Shown here: positions 1 to 8,746 of the stretch, in pieces | Numbering within the stretch: position 1 is the first letter of the stretch | How the letters are laid out: each line of letters starts with the position of its first letter | NCBI GenBank assembly: GCA_964619955.1 | Contig: CAZUJF010000024.1 | Span: 11,092 to 75,091 of the forward strand | Reading direction: 5' to 3' | DNA from: JACQFK01 sp964619955 | Lineage (GTDB): Bacteria; Planctomycetota; MHYJ01; JACPRB01 | Length of the DNA: 64,000 nucleotides | The notes under the pieces: model-generated | What the model saw: only the letters and a program-made list of their open reading frames with translations | Database searches by the model: none | Told to the model about the DNA's origin: nothing | Position numbers and translations under genes: made by a program

Positions 1-3000
1 CACCATCGTCATGGCGAACAGGATGAGCGGGCTGTCCGGCTTGAACTGCTTCGAGAAGCCCTCCGGGCCCATCTTCTCGGCGAGCGGGCCCACGACGGAG
101 GCGCCGCCCGGTTCCACGACGAGCAGGTTGTGCGGCATCATGTCCTTGTTTTCGAGCGTGATCCGGACGGGCTTGCCCGCGACGACGGCGAAGGAGACCT
201 TGTCGTAGCGCATCTGCTCCGGCAGCGTGGCGATGCGGATCAGCTGGAGGTCGAGGTCCGTGAGGGAGGCGGTCAGCGCCTTCCCGGCGGCTTCGGGCAG
301 GAGCTTCGCCGTGCGGTCGGCCAGCGAGCGGCAGTCGCGATAGTACGGGCCGCTGCGTTCGTTGAGCGGGATCGCCGGCACGAAGCGCTGCAGGGCGGAC
401 GCCAGCGCGGGCGCCTGCTCCTTCGACCAGGCGGCCGCGTCGATCTTGAGGAGGGCGGGAACGGCCGCCGTCAGGCGTTTCCCCTCCCGGATCAGGCCGG
501 CGAGATGGAGGAAGCTCTCCTCCTCGTGGCCGGGGATGGCGACGAGCGCGGCGATCGCCGCGGACTGCACGCCTTCGGCGGGATCGCCCCCGAGTTCGAG
601 GGTCTTGGAGACCTTGGGCGCCTGGGCTTCCGTGGCGGACCAGACCTCCGCGCGGGCGGCGTCCAGCAGGCTGATCTTGGCGCCGTTCAGACGGGCGCCG
701 AGGGCGTCGTCGGTGCGGTTCCAGAGCGTGATCTTCTCGACCGGGACGACGGCGCCCAGGTCGACCTCCCACCAGGGGTTCTTCTGGTTCTCCTGGGTGT
801 GGGTCGAGGTGCCCGCGCCGAACTCCCCGTTCGTCTTGCCGTCGACCGCGCGGGCGGCGTCGCCGCCGTTGGACGTGGAGGATTGCTTCGCCTTCCTGCC
901 GCGGGCCACGTTGGCGCCGAGGCTCCAGACTTCGACCTCGGCGAGCGTGAGCGTGCCCTTGCCGGGGAGCTCCACGCGCACGTAGCGGCCGGATTTGGAG
1001 GGCCGGGCGGCCTGCGTGCCCGCCGGGATCTCCGTGGTGAGGCGCTTGACCGCGGGATAGGCGGCGTGCAGGAGCGAGACGTCCTTGATGAGGAGCAGGG
1101 CGCGCAGGAAGGTCTGGGTCTGGGCGAGGCCGGCCGCGGCGAGCTTCGAGGCCCGCTCGGTCGAGGCGTCGGCGCTGATGAGCGCCGCGGTGAGACCCTC
1201 CTCGCGCGAGGCGCCCGCGAGTCTGTGAAGGCGCTCTGCGTGCGGCTTCAGGTCCGCGGCGGGCAGTTCCGGCAGCAGCCGGGCAAGATCGCTCTCGACG
1301 GCGGCCTCGAGGAGCGTCAGCAGCTCCGCCGCCGGGGCGGAGTTCCGGAGCTTCGCCAGACTTTCGAGCGCCGAGCGCCGGTCGGCGGGCGGCACGCCGC
1401 TGCGCTGCAGCAGCGCGAGACAGACGGCTTCCGTCCGTTCCATCTTGGCGAGGGTCGCGACGCTCAGGTTGCGGAGCGCGAACGCCATGCCGGCCGCCGA
1501 GAGGGGACGGCCGTCCTTGAGGGACTGCTGGACGATCGCGTCCAGGTTGAGGGTCTTGCGGGCCCAGTCGAGGACGAACGTGAGCTGCGGATCCACCGGG
1601 CGCGAGATCACTTCGAAGATGGCCTCCGCCGCGTCGGGGCCGGTGAAGGAGGTCGCGGCCTTGGCGGCTTCCGCCCGGACCAGGGGAGATTCATCGCGGG
1701 CGGCGGCCAGCAGCAGCGGGGACCAATCCTTCACCTTGGGGCCCCAGTCCCGGAGGGTGCGGATGGCGGCGGCGCGGATGCGGGGCTCCGCGACTTTGGC
1801 GGTCCGGGCCAGGAGGACTTCGTTGACGATCCGGTGCTCCTCGAAGACCCAGAGGGCCTCCAGGAGAAGCTGACCGTCGGCCGCCGTGAGCTTCTCCGCC
1901 CAGGCGCCGGTCTTGGCGGCGACCTCGGCGCTGTCGCGTCCGCTCAGCTCGATGCGTGCGCGGTAGCGCGTCCCGGCTTCCTTCGCCCGGAAGTGCTCGA
2001 GGACCGCCTCGACCGGCTTGCCCTTCATCTTCGCGGGTTCGACGAGGGGGCGGCCCTTCGCGGTCACCCGGTAGATGCGCCCGTGGGTGTGGTCTCGGTT
2101 GGGGTCGCGCATGTTGTGCTGCATGTGCCCGATGATCGGGTTGTGCCAGTCGGAGAAGTAGAGGGCGCCGTCGCCGCCGACCTCCACGTCGCTGGGACGG
2201 AAATTGGGGTCCGAGGAGACGACGATGGGCTCGATCTCCTCGGCCCGGTAGTCGGCCCCCTGGATCGAGACCTTGTGCTGGAGGATGCCGAGGAATCCGA
2301 TGACGTTGCAGATGAGGAAGTTGCCGTCGTTCTCGGGGGGAAAGTGGCTGCTGTTGAGGAACCCGATGGCGGGGACCGGGCGGACCCGCTGTTTGTACCA
2401 GGCGCCCGGGGCGCCCACGCCCTTGCCGATGGAGACGTAGTAGCCCGAGCCTCCGGTCCCGTCCGAGGCGAACTGGTTGCCGAAGGCGTCGAAGCAGTCG
2501 CCGTGCGGGTTGGGTCCGACGGGAAAGTGGAAGCCGATCTCGTAGGTGCGGGGATCGAAGCGGTAGACGCCGCTGCTGGTGGAGCGGAACGTCTTCGTGG
2601 GCGTCTCCATGTTGTCGAAGTGGAAGACCCCGCGCGAGAAGTAGATGCCGCCGTCGGGGCCGAGGACCATGGAGTTCGCGGTGTGATGGGAATCCGCGCT
2701 GGAGACGCCGTGCAGGATGCGGAGGCGGACGTCCGCCTTGTCGTCGCCGTCCGTGTCCTTGAGGAAGAGCAGTTCGGGCGCCGCGGCGACGATGACGCCG
2801 CCACCCCAGAATTCGAAGCCGGTGACGCTGTTGAGGTTGTCGGCGAAAACGGTGGCCTTGTCCGCCTTGCCGTCGCGGTCTTCGTCCGTCAGGATCAGGA
2901 GTTTGTCGCGCATGGGCTCGAGCGGGTTCCAATGCGGGTAGCTGGGCCAGGCGGAGACCCAGAGGCGGCTGTCGGTGTCGACGGCCATCTGGACGGGGTT

Positions 3001-4086
3001 GGCCAGGTCGGGGAATTTCTCCTCGGAGGCGAAGAGATTGACCTCCAGCCCCTGGGCGACCTTCATCTTGGCGATGGCTTCCTCGCCGCCGAGGAAGGTG
3101 TAGCCGCCGTCGGGGAGCGTGCCGGGTTTGTTCGTCTTGACGGGGACGGCGGCGGGCAGGTTGGAGTCGTCGACCTTGCCGTCGCCGCCCTTCGCGAGCG
3201 ACCAGACGGCGCGGTCGCGGTTCTGGGTCATGACGTCGAAGATCTCCATCTCGCGTTTCATGACGTCCGCGTTGCTCTGGCCGTGCCAGGCGAGTTTGGA
3301 GCGGCCGCCGAAGACGTTGTACTCGTCGATCATGCGGTAACGGTTCCACCAGTGGAAGTTGCGGTCGACGACGGCGCTGCGGAGTTTCTCCAGGTTCGCG
3401 GGCGCGGGGCGCGGGCCGAAGAGGCTGCGGTCGATGACGTCCGCGACGAAGCGGTCGCCCGCGTCGTTGAGGTGCACGCCGTTGATCGTGAGCGGCTGCG
3501 CGGCGCGGGCGTACTCGGCCTGGGTGGGGGCGAAGAGGTTGACGAAGGCGACGCCCTTTTCGCGGGCCGTCTCCTCCATGGCCCTAGTGTAGGCAGCCAG
3601 GCGGGCGTTGGAGGCGCTGCCATCGGGCAGGTGGGGGCTTTTCAGGTTCTCGTGGGCGACGGGGGAGAAGAGGACGAGGCGGGGGGCGCTCCTGCCGTTG
3701 TACTTCTGGGCGAGGGTGTGGTCGATGAAGCCGGCGAGGGATTTCCGGAACTTCGAGAGACCGGATTCGCCGCTGAAGGCCTCGTTGTAGCCGAAGAAGG
3801 CGAAGACGACGTCCGCCTTCACGTGGCTGAGGTGCTGGTCGGGCGTGCCGAAGTTCTCGGAGCGCGGACGGCTGTCGAGTTCGTCCGCGGAGTAGCCCAG
3901 GTTTCGGAAGACGAGGTCGTGTTCGGGGAAGCGGCTGTTGAGCAGGGTCTCCATCCAGCCCGTGTGCTGCATCCGGTCGGCGAGGGTGTTGCCGATGATG
4001 CCGACGCGGTCGTTCTTGCGGAGTTCGAAGGCGTCCTGCGGGGCCGCGGCGGGGAGCAGGAGGGCGAGGAGGAGGAGTCGCGTCAT
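1..4086 (-). CDS. Multidomain secreted SGNH hydrolase / PVC-type dehydrogenase (3' end beyond window)
   Basis: Open frame of 1362 codons running off the left edge, so the C-terminus is missing. It begins MTRLLLLALLLPAAAPQDAF, a signal peptide. Domains read in order: an SGNH/GDSL-like hydrolase at about residues 22-215 (GNTLADRMQ block near 32; GVHLNDAGD with the Asp/His block near 200), a PVC-type membrane-bound-dehydrogenase beta-propeller at about 330-680, HEAT-like repeats at about 720-1000, an F5/8 type C (discoidin-like) carbohydrate-binding domain at about 1025-1160, and at the edge a cupredoxin-like segment (MPHNLLVVEPG). This order is typical of giant secreted proteins of Planctomycetes and Verrucomicrobia, which are thought to act on sugars or polysaccharides outside the cytoplasm; the substrate is unknown. 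A TATATA hexamer lies about 45 bases upstream. It follows the FG-GAP gene on the same strand. Confidence 0.85.
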   Translation of the reverse strand, partial: MTRLLLLALLLPAAAPQDAFELRKNDRVGIIGNTLADRMQHTGWMETLLNSRFPEHDLVFRNLGYSADELDSRPRSENFGTPDQHLSHVKADVVFAFFGYNEAFSGESGLSKFRKSLAGFIDHTLAQKYNGRSAPRLVLFSPVAHENLKSPHLPDGSASNARLAAYTRAMEETAREKGVAFVNLFAPTQAEYARAAQPLTINGVHLNDAGDRFVADVIDRSLFGPRPAPANLEKLRSAVVDRNFHWWNRYRMIDEYNVFGGRSKLAWHGQSNADVMKREMEIFDVMTQNRDRAVWSLAKGGDGKVDDSNLPAAVPVKTNKPGTLPDGGYTFLGGEEAIAKMKVAQGLEVNLFASEEKFPDLANPVQMAVDTDSRLWVSAWPSYPHWNPLEPMRDKLLILTDEDRDGKADKATVFADNLNSVTGFEFWGGGVIVAAAPELLFLKDTDGDDKADVRLRILHGVSSADSHHTANSMVLGPDGGIYFSRGVFHFDNMETPTKTFRSTSSGVYRFDPRTYEIGFHFPVGPNPHGDCFDAFGNQFASDGTGGSGYYVSIGKGVGAPGAWYKQRVRPVPAIGFLNSSHFPPENDGNFLICNVIGFLGILQHKVSIQGADYRAEEIEPIVVSSDPNFRPSDVEVGGDGALYFSDWHNPIIGHMQHNMRDPNRDHTHGRIYRVTAKGRPLVEPAKMKGKPVEAVLEHFRAKEAGTRYRARIELSGRDSAEVAAKTGAWAEKLTAADGQLLLEALWVFEEHRIVNEVLLARTAKVAEPRIRAAAIRTLRDWGPKVKDWSPLLLAAARDESPLVRAEAAKAATSFTGPDAAEAIFEVISRPVDPQLTFVLDWARKTLNLDAIVQQSLKDGRPLSAAGMAFALRNLSVATLAKMERTEAVCLALLQRSGVPPADRRSALESLAKLRNSAPAAELLTLLEAAVESDLARLLPELPAADLKPHAERLHRLAGASREEGLTAALISADASTERASKLAAAGLAQTQTFLRALLLIKDVSLLHAAYPAVKRLTTEIPAGTQAARPSKSGRYVRVELPGKGTLTLAEVEVWSLGANVARGRKAKQSSTSNGGDAARAVDGKTNGEFGAGTSTHTQENQKNPWWEVDLGAVVPVEKITLWNRTDDALGARLNGAKISLLDAARAEVWSATEAQAPKVSKTLELGGDPAEGVQSAAIAALVAIPGHEEESFLHLAGLIREGKRLTAAVPALLKIDAAAWSKEQAPALASALQRFVPAIPLNERSGPYYRDCRSLADRTAKLLPEAAGKALTASLTDLDLQLIRIATLPEQMRYDKVSFAVVAGKPVRITLENKDMMPHNLLVVEPGGASVVGPLAEKMGPEGFSKQFKPDSPLILFAMTMV

Positions 4087-4200
4087 GAGTGTCTCCAAGT
4101 CGGGATCAAGGACTCATCTATATAACCGGGCGGCGGGGGATTGGGGCAGGAATCCGAGGGGAATATGCGCCGCCGGGTTGTCGTTTTGCGACGGCGGATC

Positions 4201-6777
4201 CTAGAACCTGAAACCCAGGGACAGTCCCGCCGTGGGAAGGACGCCCCCTGCGCTCCGGTCCCCCTGGATGACGTCATCCTCGTACTCAAAGCCAAGATGG
4301 CGGACCTCCAGCCAGAGCCCGGCTTCCAGCGCCGACGTGATCTGCAACGAGACGGCGGCGCGGATCTGGAATCCAATGGCGGCTTCAAACTCACCGAATG
4401 CGGATTCGTCGGTTTCCAGCGTCCCGTAGAGGACTCCGGCGGAGAGGCTTCCGCGAAGGAAGGGGGGCTCCCGGTGAGGCTCGTCCCAAGGCCACTGCAA
4501 ACCGGCATGCAGCCCGGATATGAACATGTCCAAGTCCGGGGAGCGTGCAAGGTCCACCGTCGCGAATACGAGGAATCCGCTCCAACTCATGCCGGCATCC
4601 AATCCCGCATCGAAGAGGACACCGGAGTCGATCGTCCGTCGCCCCTGGGCCGTCAGGGCGTCGAATTCGGGGAATCTGGAGCCTCCGGCACGCAAGGCGA
4701 CGAAGGTCTCCATGCCTGCCGGCTCGGAGGTCAGATCGATCAGTTCGGGTTCTTGAGGGGGAGGTGCTTCCTGGGCGAGGGCGGCATTTCCGAGAAGGGC
4801 CATGAGGCACAGGACCAGGGGCATCCCAAGTCTGCGCAGTCGGGCACGCCTCAGCAAGGCCAAGGGAAGGAAGAGCAGGAGAAATTCCACGCCGATTGCC
4901 CCGCAGGCGCTGCTCTCAAGGGTGATGTCGGTACCGGGGGGTGAGGGAGGGGTGGCAGTCAGGACGATGGTTCTTTGGGCCGAAAGGGATCCGGCGGATC
5001 CCGGGACGGGCAGCGTGAGGGTGGCCGCATAACCCGTGGCGCTGCCGATGCTGCCTCCGTTGAGAGCGAGCGACGTCGTGGACGTGCAATCCAGTGCCGG
5101 CGTCAGGTGTCCGTTGGCGACGGTGTAGACGAAGGTCAGCGTGCGGGTTCCGCTGCCGCTGCTGAAGTCGACGACCGCGTCGGAGGCGCCGGTTTCCAGG
5201 GTGAGCCGGGGGGTTCCGGTGACGACGACGGGAGAGGAAAATCTGATCGTGATCGGAAGGATCGCTCCGGGGCCATAGCTGCCGGCTGCAGCCGTTGAAT
5301 CGACCAGGGTCACCGTGAGAGTCGGGGGCTCCGGGATGGTCAGGATTTGTCCCGCCGCGACCGAGGTCTGCTCCACCTGATTCCCGGAGGGGAAGCGGAC
5401 GCGCAGATCGAGGGTCGCGAGAGCGCTCAGTCCGAAGTGCTGTTCGGCAGGCGGACAGGAGGCCTGTCCGGAGCCTGCTGAAACCTCCCGGAACCCGCGC
5501 AGGTAGGCGGGATCTCCGAGATGACCGGCTTCATAGATCCAGATTTTCGTGCCGATGGCGGATCGGTTGCTCAGGGTGCCGGTGGCGCGGACTTTGAGCC
5601 AGGCCGTTCCGCCCGTTTCGTTCCGGTACATCCTGTCCTTGTTTCCGTCGGCGGGGGTCTTTCGGCCGATGAAGAGCTCCAGGTCTCCGTCGTTGTCGAT
5701 GTCCAGGAAGATGCTTCCGCGATGTTCTGTCGCGATGTCCTGGACGCCCTCCGCAGCGGCGACTTCCGTGAAGACATTGCCGCCGTCGTTCCGGAACAGG
5801 AGGTTGACGAGGCTGCCTCCGCCGATCTCCCCGCCGGCCGCCACCAGGTCGAGATCTCCGTCGTTGTCGTAATCTCCGAAGGCGACTCCAAACTGGCCCC
5901 CACGGCCTCCGACGCCGGCGGCCGCGGAGATGTTCGTGAAGACGCCCGACCCGTCGTTCCGGAAGAGATAGGAATCGAACCAGCTGACGGTGAAGAGGTC
6001 CAGATCGCCGTCATTGTCGATGTCGCCGAAGACCGCCGAGCGGGCGCTTGTGGCGGCGAGCAGTCCGGCGCCGGAGGCGGCGTCGGTGAAGTACCCGGTT
6101 CCGTCGTTGAGGTAGAGACGCGGCGCGTTTCCAAGGTCGCGTCCGAGAAAGAGATCGACGTCTCCGTCCCCATCCACATCTCCGAAGGCGACGGCATGGC
6201 AGCCCACCGCGGCGTCCTGAACCCCCCGGGCCGCGGCCTGGTCGCTGAAGACGCCGGCGCCGTTGTTGATGAAGAGGCAGTTACCCCCGCCGCGCGCGAG
6301 AAAGAGATCGAGGTCTCCGTCCAGGTCGACATCGGCAAAGGCGTTTCCGGTCCAGGTGGAGGAGACCCCGGTCCCGGAGGCCGCAGTGACATCGGTGAAG
6401 GGGATGGCGGCGCCTGTCCCCCGAAAGAGCCGGCTTCCCCCGAAGTAGAGGCCATGATAGAGGTCCGTGAAGCCGTCATTGTCGACATCGCCGAAGAGGG
6501 CGGTCTGGGATTCTCCGCCCGTGCCCGAGTTGGCGACGTCGGCAAAGAGTCCCGTTCCATCGTTCCGATAGATGCGGGAACTGCCGCCGCCCACGGCGGT
6601 CGTGGCGAGGTCGAGGTCGCCGTCGTTGTCGATGTCCGCCGCCGCGACGCCGCAGGTCTCCCAGGAGCCGGCGGCGCCGCAGGAGTTGCTGATGTCAGTG
6701 AAAGTGGGGGCTGCCGGGGCGGCCGGCGCGAGGAGTAGGGGCAGTCCCAGGAGAGCGGTCACACGGAACAGCAACAT
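4201..6777 (-). CDS. FG-GAP/VCBS repeat secreted protein fused to a second exported beta-rich protein
   Basis: 858 aa. Signal peptide (MLLFRVTALLGLPLLLAPAA), then at least seven FG-GAP/VCBS repeats with the DIDNDGDLDL calcium-binding pattern (about residues 40-390), an ASPIC/UnbV-like segment near 400-460, and a beta-sandwich region up to about 610. Near residues 620-645 there is a Cys-Gly, hydrophobic stretch, Arg cluster (CGAIGVEFLLLFLPLALLRR) that looks like a C-terminal sorting signal. The frame does not stop there: residue 652 is a Met followed by a second signal-peptide-like segment and about 190 residues with a terminal aromatic F-R-F, like an outer-membrane beta-barrel protein. Either a real fusion or two genes whose stop codon has been lost. 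FG-GAP propellers act in adhesion or ligand binding at the surface; no specific ligand can be named. Confidence 0.8.
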   Translation of the reverse strand: MLLFRVTALLGLPLLLAPAAPAAPTFTDISNSCGAAGSWETCGVAAADIDNDGDLDLATTAVGGGSSRIYRNDGTGLFADVANSGTGGESQTALFGDVDNDGFTDLYHGLYFGGSRLFRGTGAAIPFTDVTAASGTGVSSTWTGNAFADVDLDGDLDLFLARGGGNCLFINNGAGVFSDQAAARGVQDAAVGCHAVAFGDVDGDGDVDLFLGRDLGNAPRLYLNDGTGYFTDAASGAGLLAATSARSAVFGDIDNDGDLDLFTVSWFDSYLFRNDGSGVFTNISAAAGVGGRGGQFGVAFGDYDNDGDLDLVAAGGEIGGGSLVNLLFRNDGGNVFTEVAAAEGVQDIATEHRGSIFLDIDNDGDLELFIGRKTPADGNKDRMYRNETGGTAWLKVRATGTLSNRSAIGTKIWIYEAGHLGDPAYLRGFREVSAGSGQASCPPAEQHFGLSALATLDLRVRFPSGNQVEQTSVAAGQILTIPEPPTLTVTLVDSTAAAGSYGPGAILPITIRFSSPVVVTGTPRLTLETGASDAVVDFSSGSGTRTLTFVYTVANGHLTPALDCTSTTSLALNGGSIGSATGYAATLTLPVPGSAGSLSAQRTIVLTATPPSPPGTDITLESSACGAIGVEFLLLFLPLALLRRARLRRLGMPLVLCLMALLGNAALAQEAPPPQEPELIDLTSEPAGMETFVALRAGGSRFPEFDALTAQGRRTIDSGVLFDAGLDAGMSWSGFLVFATVDLARSPDLDMFISGLHAGLQWPWDEPHREPPFLRGSLSAGVLYGTLETDESAFGEFEAAIGFQIRAAVSLQITSALEAGLWLEVRHLGFEYEDDVIQGDRSAGGVLPTAGLSLGFRF

Positions 6778-6960
6778 GGTTCTATTCTCGACGAAAGCCC
6801 CGCACCGAGGCGTACATCATAGCCCCGGATGGCGTGGGGCGGGCAGGGAATCGGTGAAGATCGGTTCTGGACGGATTCTTCGGGAAACCCTATGTTCATG
6901 GTTTCTGAAGGCGCGAGGGGAATCCACCTCGCCATCACTGGGTTGATGAGGGGAATTGCC

Positions 6961-7773
6961 ATGAATCCGAACCAGGCTTTGTGGGAGAAGGGCGATTTCA
7001 CCGTGGTGGCCGCGTGCATGCGGGCGTCCGGGGAGGCGCTGGTGAAGTCCCTCGGGATCGCGCCGCCGCTGCGCGTGCTGGACCTGGGCTGCGGGGACGG
7101 CACGACGGCTCTGCCGCTGGCCCGGCTGGGAGCGGAGGTCCTGGGCGTCGACATCGCCCGGAACCTCGTCGCGGCGGGGAACAAGCGGGCGGCGGAGGCG
7201 GGGCTGACCCGCCTGAAATTCCAGGAGGGGGATGCCTGCAAGCTGGAGGGCATCCCGGATCACTCCTTCGATCTGAGTCTCTCCGTGTTCGGCGCCATGT
7301 TCGCCCCCAAGCCGTTCGATGTGGCTCGGGAACTGGTCCGGGTCACGAAGCCCGGCGGCCGCATCGTGATGGGCAACTGGATCCCCGGGGATCCGACGTT
7401 CGTCTCGCAGGTGCTGAAGATCAGCTCGGCCTTCACGCCGCCCCCTCCCGAAGGTTTCATCAGCCCGATGTTGTGGGGCGTGGAGGCGAACATTCTCGAG
7501 CGTTTCTGCCAGGCCGGCATCCCCAAGGAGAACGTCTCCATGGTCAGGGACACGTTCACCTTTGCGTCGCCCGAACTGAGCCCGGCGCAGTTCATCGACC
7601 GCTTCCGGCGTTTCTACGGTCCGACGATGAACGCCTTCGAGGCGGCCGGGAAGAACGGGAAGGAAGAAGACCTGCTCCAGCAGCTCGTGGCTCTCGCGAC
7701 GGCTCAGAACAAGGCCGTGGACGGGGGCACGTCCATCCCGGCCACGTTCATGCGGGTGAGCGTCCGCCGTTGA
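6961..7773 (+). CDS. Class I SAM-dependent methyltransferase
   Basis: 270 aa from the chosen ATG. A longer in-frame ATG exists at 6829, but the start at 6961 gives the usual family N-terminus (MNPNQALWEKGDFTVVA) and has a GAGGGG purine run about 7 bases upstream. Motif I is VLDLGCGDGTTALP (about residues 39-52), followed by acidic motif LGVDIA and post-I EGDACKLEG, all for S-adenosylmethionine binding in a Rossmann fold. The family methylates small molecules in the cytoplasm; the substrate cannot be read from sequence. It is divergent from the FG-GAP gene and followed at 103 bases by an unrelated exported protein, so it is probably monocistronic. Confidence 0.85.
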   Translation: MNPNQALWEKGDFTVVAACMRASGEALVKSLGIAPPLRVLDLGCGDGTTALPLARLGAEVLGVDIARNLVAAGNKRAAEAGLTRLKFQEGDACKLEGIPDHSFDLSLSVFGAMFAPKPFDVARELVRVTKPGGRIVMGNWIPGDPTFVSQVLKISSAFTPPPPEGFISPMLWGVEANILERFCQAGIPKENVSMVRDTFTFASPELSPAQFIDRFRRFYGPTMNAFEAAGKNGKEEDLLQQLVALATAQNKAVDGGTSIPATFMRVSVRR

Positions 7774-7875
7774 GGTACCGAACATTGCAGCAGCCTACCT
7801 TTCCCGGCTTCCGATGGATGCACTTTGGGGTAGACTGGATCTGAGACAGGGTTCAGGATTTGCGCGAGTGCTTTC

Positions 7876-8667
7876 ATGACGTTTTCGATCCGCAGGATGC
7901 TGACGCTCTGCGTCCTGTCGACGGCGACGACCCTGTTCGCCCAGGACGGGGGGGATGCCGCCGCGGAAGCCCGGGGCCGCGCCCTGGAGGCGAAAACCCG
8001 CTGCGTGAACCGTCTTGAAGGAACCGACGGGGTCGGCAGCGTGAACTTCGCGGGGGCCGGAACGGACTATCGTTTCTTGGTGATCGTCCGGGATCCCGTC
8101 GTCAAACAGGCCGCCCAGAAGCTGATCGGCGGGGACAAATGGGAAGGCTTCCCCATCCTCTGGCTCGTCACGCGGCCGGCGGCCCCGCCGCCTTCGGATC
8201 CGGCGGCGACGGAAACCGAGCAGGAAATCGTTCCGGAGGCGGTCCCCCAGGCGCCGGAGCCCGCCGCAGGGGAGACGGCTCCCCAGGCCCGGCCGCCGGG
8301 CCCGCCAATCCCCGACTGCGACATCGTCCGCGCGCAGCTCAGGCTGCCGGCCGTCCGTCACCCGGTCGGCAACGGCTCCATCAAATCATGGATTCCCTGC
8401 AAGGTCTGGCTGCGTGCCGTCCAGGGGCCCGGGGGAGGGCACTCCTATCTGCACACGAAGCATCGTCCCGACTGCCCGTTCCAGGACGGCCTGGTTTCCC
8501 AGGTCTACCGCGAGGGCTTCCTGTACCCCACGGATCTGCGCGCGAGCGACTCGCTCTGGGGTCATCAGGTGAAGCAGGATCTGCGCAACCGGCCCCTGAC
8601 GCCTCCGCCCCCGCCGCCCAAGCCCGCCCCGGTGCGCAAGGACGTCCCCACGGGCGACCCGAAGTAG
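7876..8667 (+). CDS. Exported protein of unknown function
   Basis: 263 aa. The N-terminus (MTFSIRRMLTLCVLSTATTLFAQDG) is a signal peptide with cleavage near AQ. The mature part has a short alpha/beta segment (about 30-95), a proline/alanine/glutamate-rich linker (about 95-145), a Cys-containing central part (PDCDIV, IPCKVW, PDCPFQD) and a proline-rich tail ending in K-D-V-P-T-G-D-P-K. I recognise no family. A TAGACT hexamer lies near 7833, about 40 bases before the start. The last 55 bases of the gene plus about 38 bases after the stop are repeated imperfectly at 10153-10245, where an 18-codon remnant of the same tail survives. Confidence 0.7.
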   Translation: MTFSIRRMLTLCVLSTATTLFAQDGGDAAAEARGRALEAKTRCVNRLEGTDGVGSVNFAGAGTDYRFLVIVRDPVVKQAAQKLIGGDKWEGFPILWLVTRPAAPPPSDPAATETEQEIVPEAVPQAPEPAAGETAPQARPPGPPIPDCDIVRAQLRLPAVRHPVGNGSIKSWIPCKVWLRAVQGPGGGHSYLHTKHRPDCPFQDGLVSQVYREGFLYPTDLRASDSLWGHQVKQDLRNRPLTPPPPPPKPAPVRKDVPTGDPK

Positions 8668-8705
8668 TCAGGCTCTACCCCCGGAAGTCTTGGAGCGACT
8701 CCCCT
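8613..8705. repeat. 93-bp imperfect direct repeat, copy 1
   Basis: About 85% identical by eye to 10153-10245, offset exactly 1540 bases without gaps. The plus strand encodes the tail of the unknown exported protein (P-K-P-A-P-V-R-K-D-V-P-T-G-D-P-K, stop). The minus strand downstream of it reads G-E-S-L-Q-D-F-R-G, stop, matching the last residues (G-E-A-L-Q-G-F-W-G) of the DUF1501 protein at 10215-11495. So this copy carries a dead DUF1501 C-terminus. Confidence 0.8.
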
Positions 8706-8726
8706 TGCTAGTGCGGGGGCAGTGTT

Positions 8727-8745
8727 GTATCTTGTTTATAGATAC
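8727..8745. promoter_or_regulatory. Inverted repeat immediately before a winged-helix regulator gene
   Basis: GTATCT, seven bases (TGTTTAT), AGATAC: perfect 6-bp arms, ending one base before the ATG at 8747. The position suggests an operator for autoregulation by the encoded winged-helix protein; it may overlap the promoter. No experimental evidence is implied. Confidence 0.5.
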
Positions 8746-8746
8746 G

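Noticed and set aside
130..4125. A 1331-codon open frame on the plus strand at the left edge
   Set aside because: It is antisense to the SGNH/dehydrogenase gene, whose minus-strand frame shows recognisable domains and a signal peptide; high GC creates long open frames on the opposite strand.
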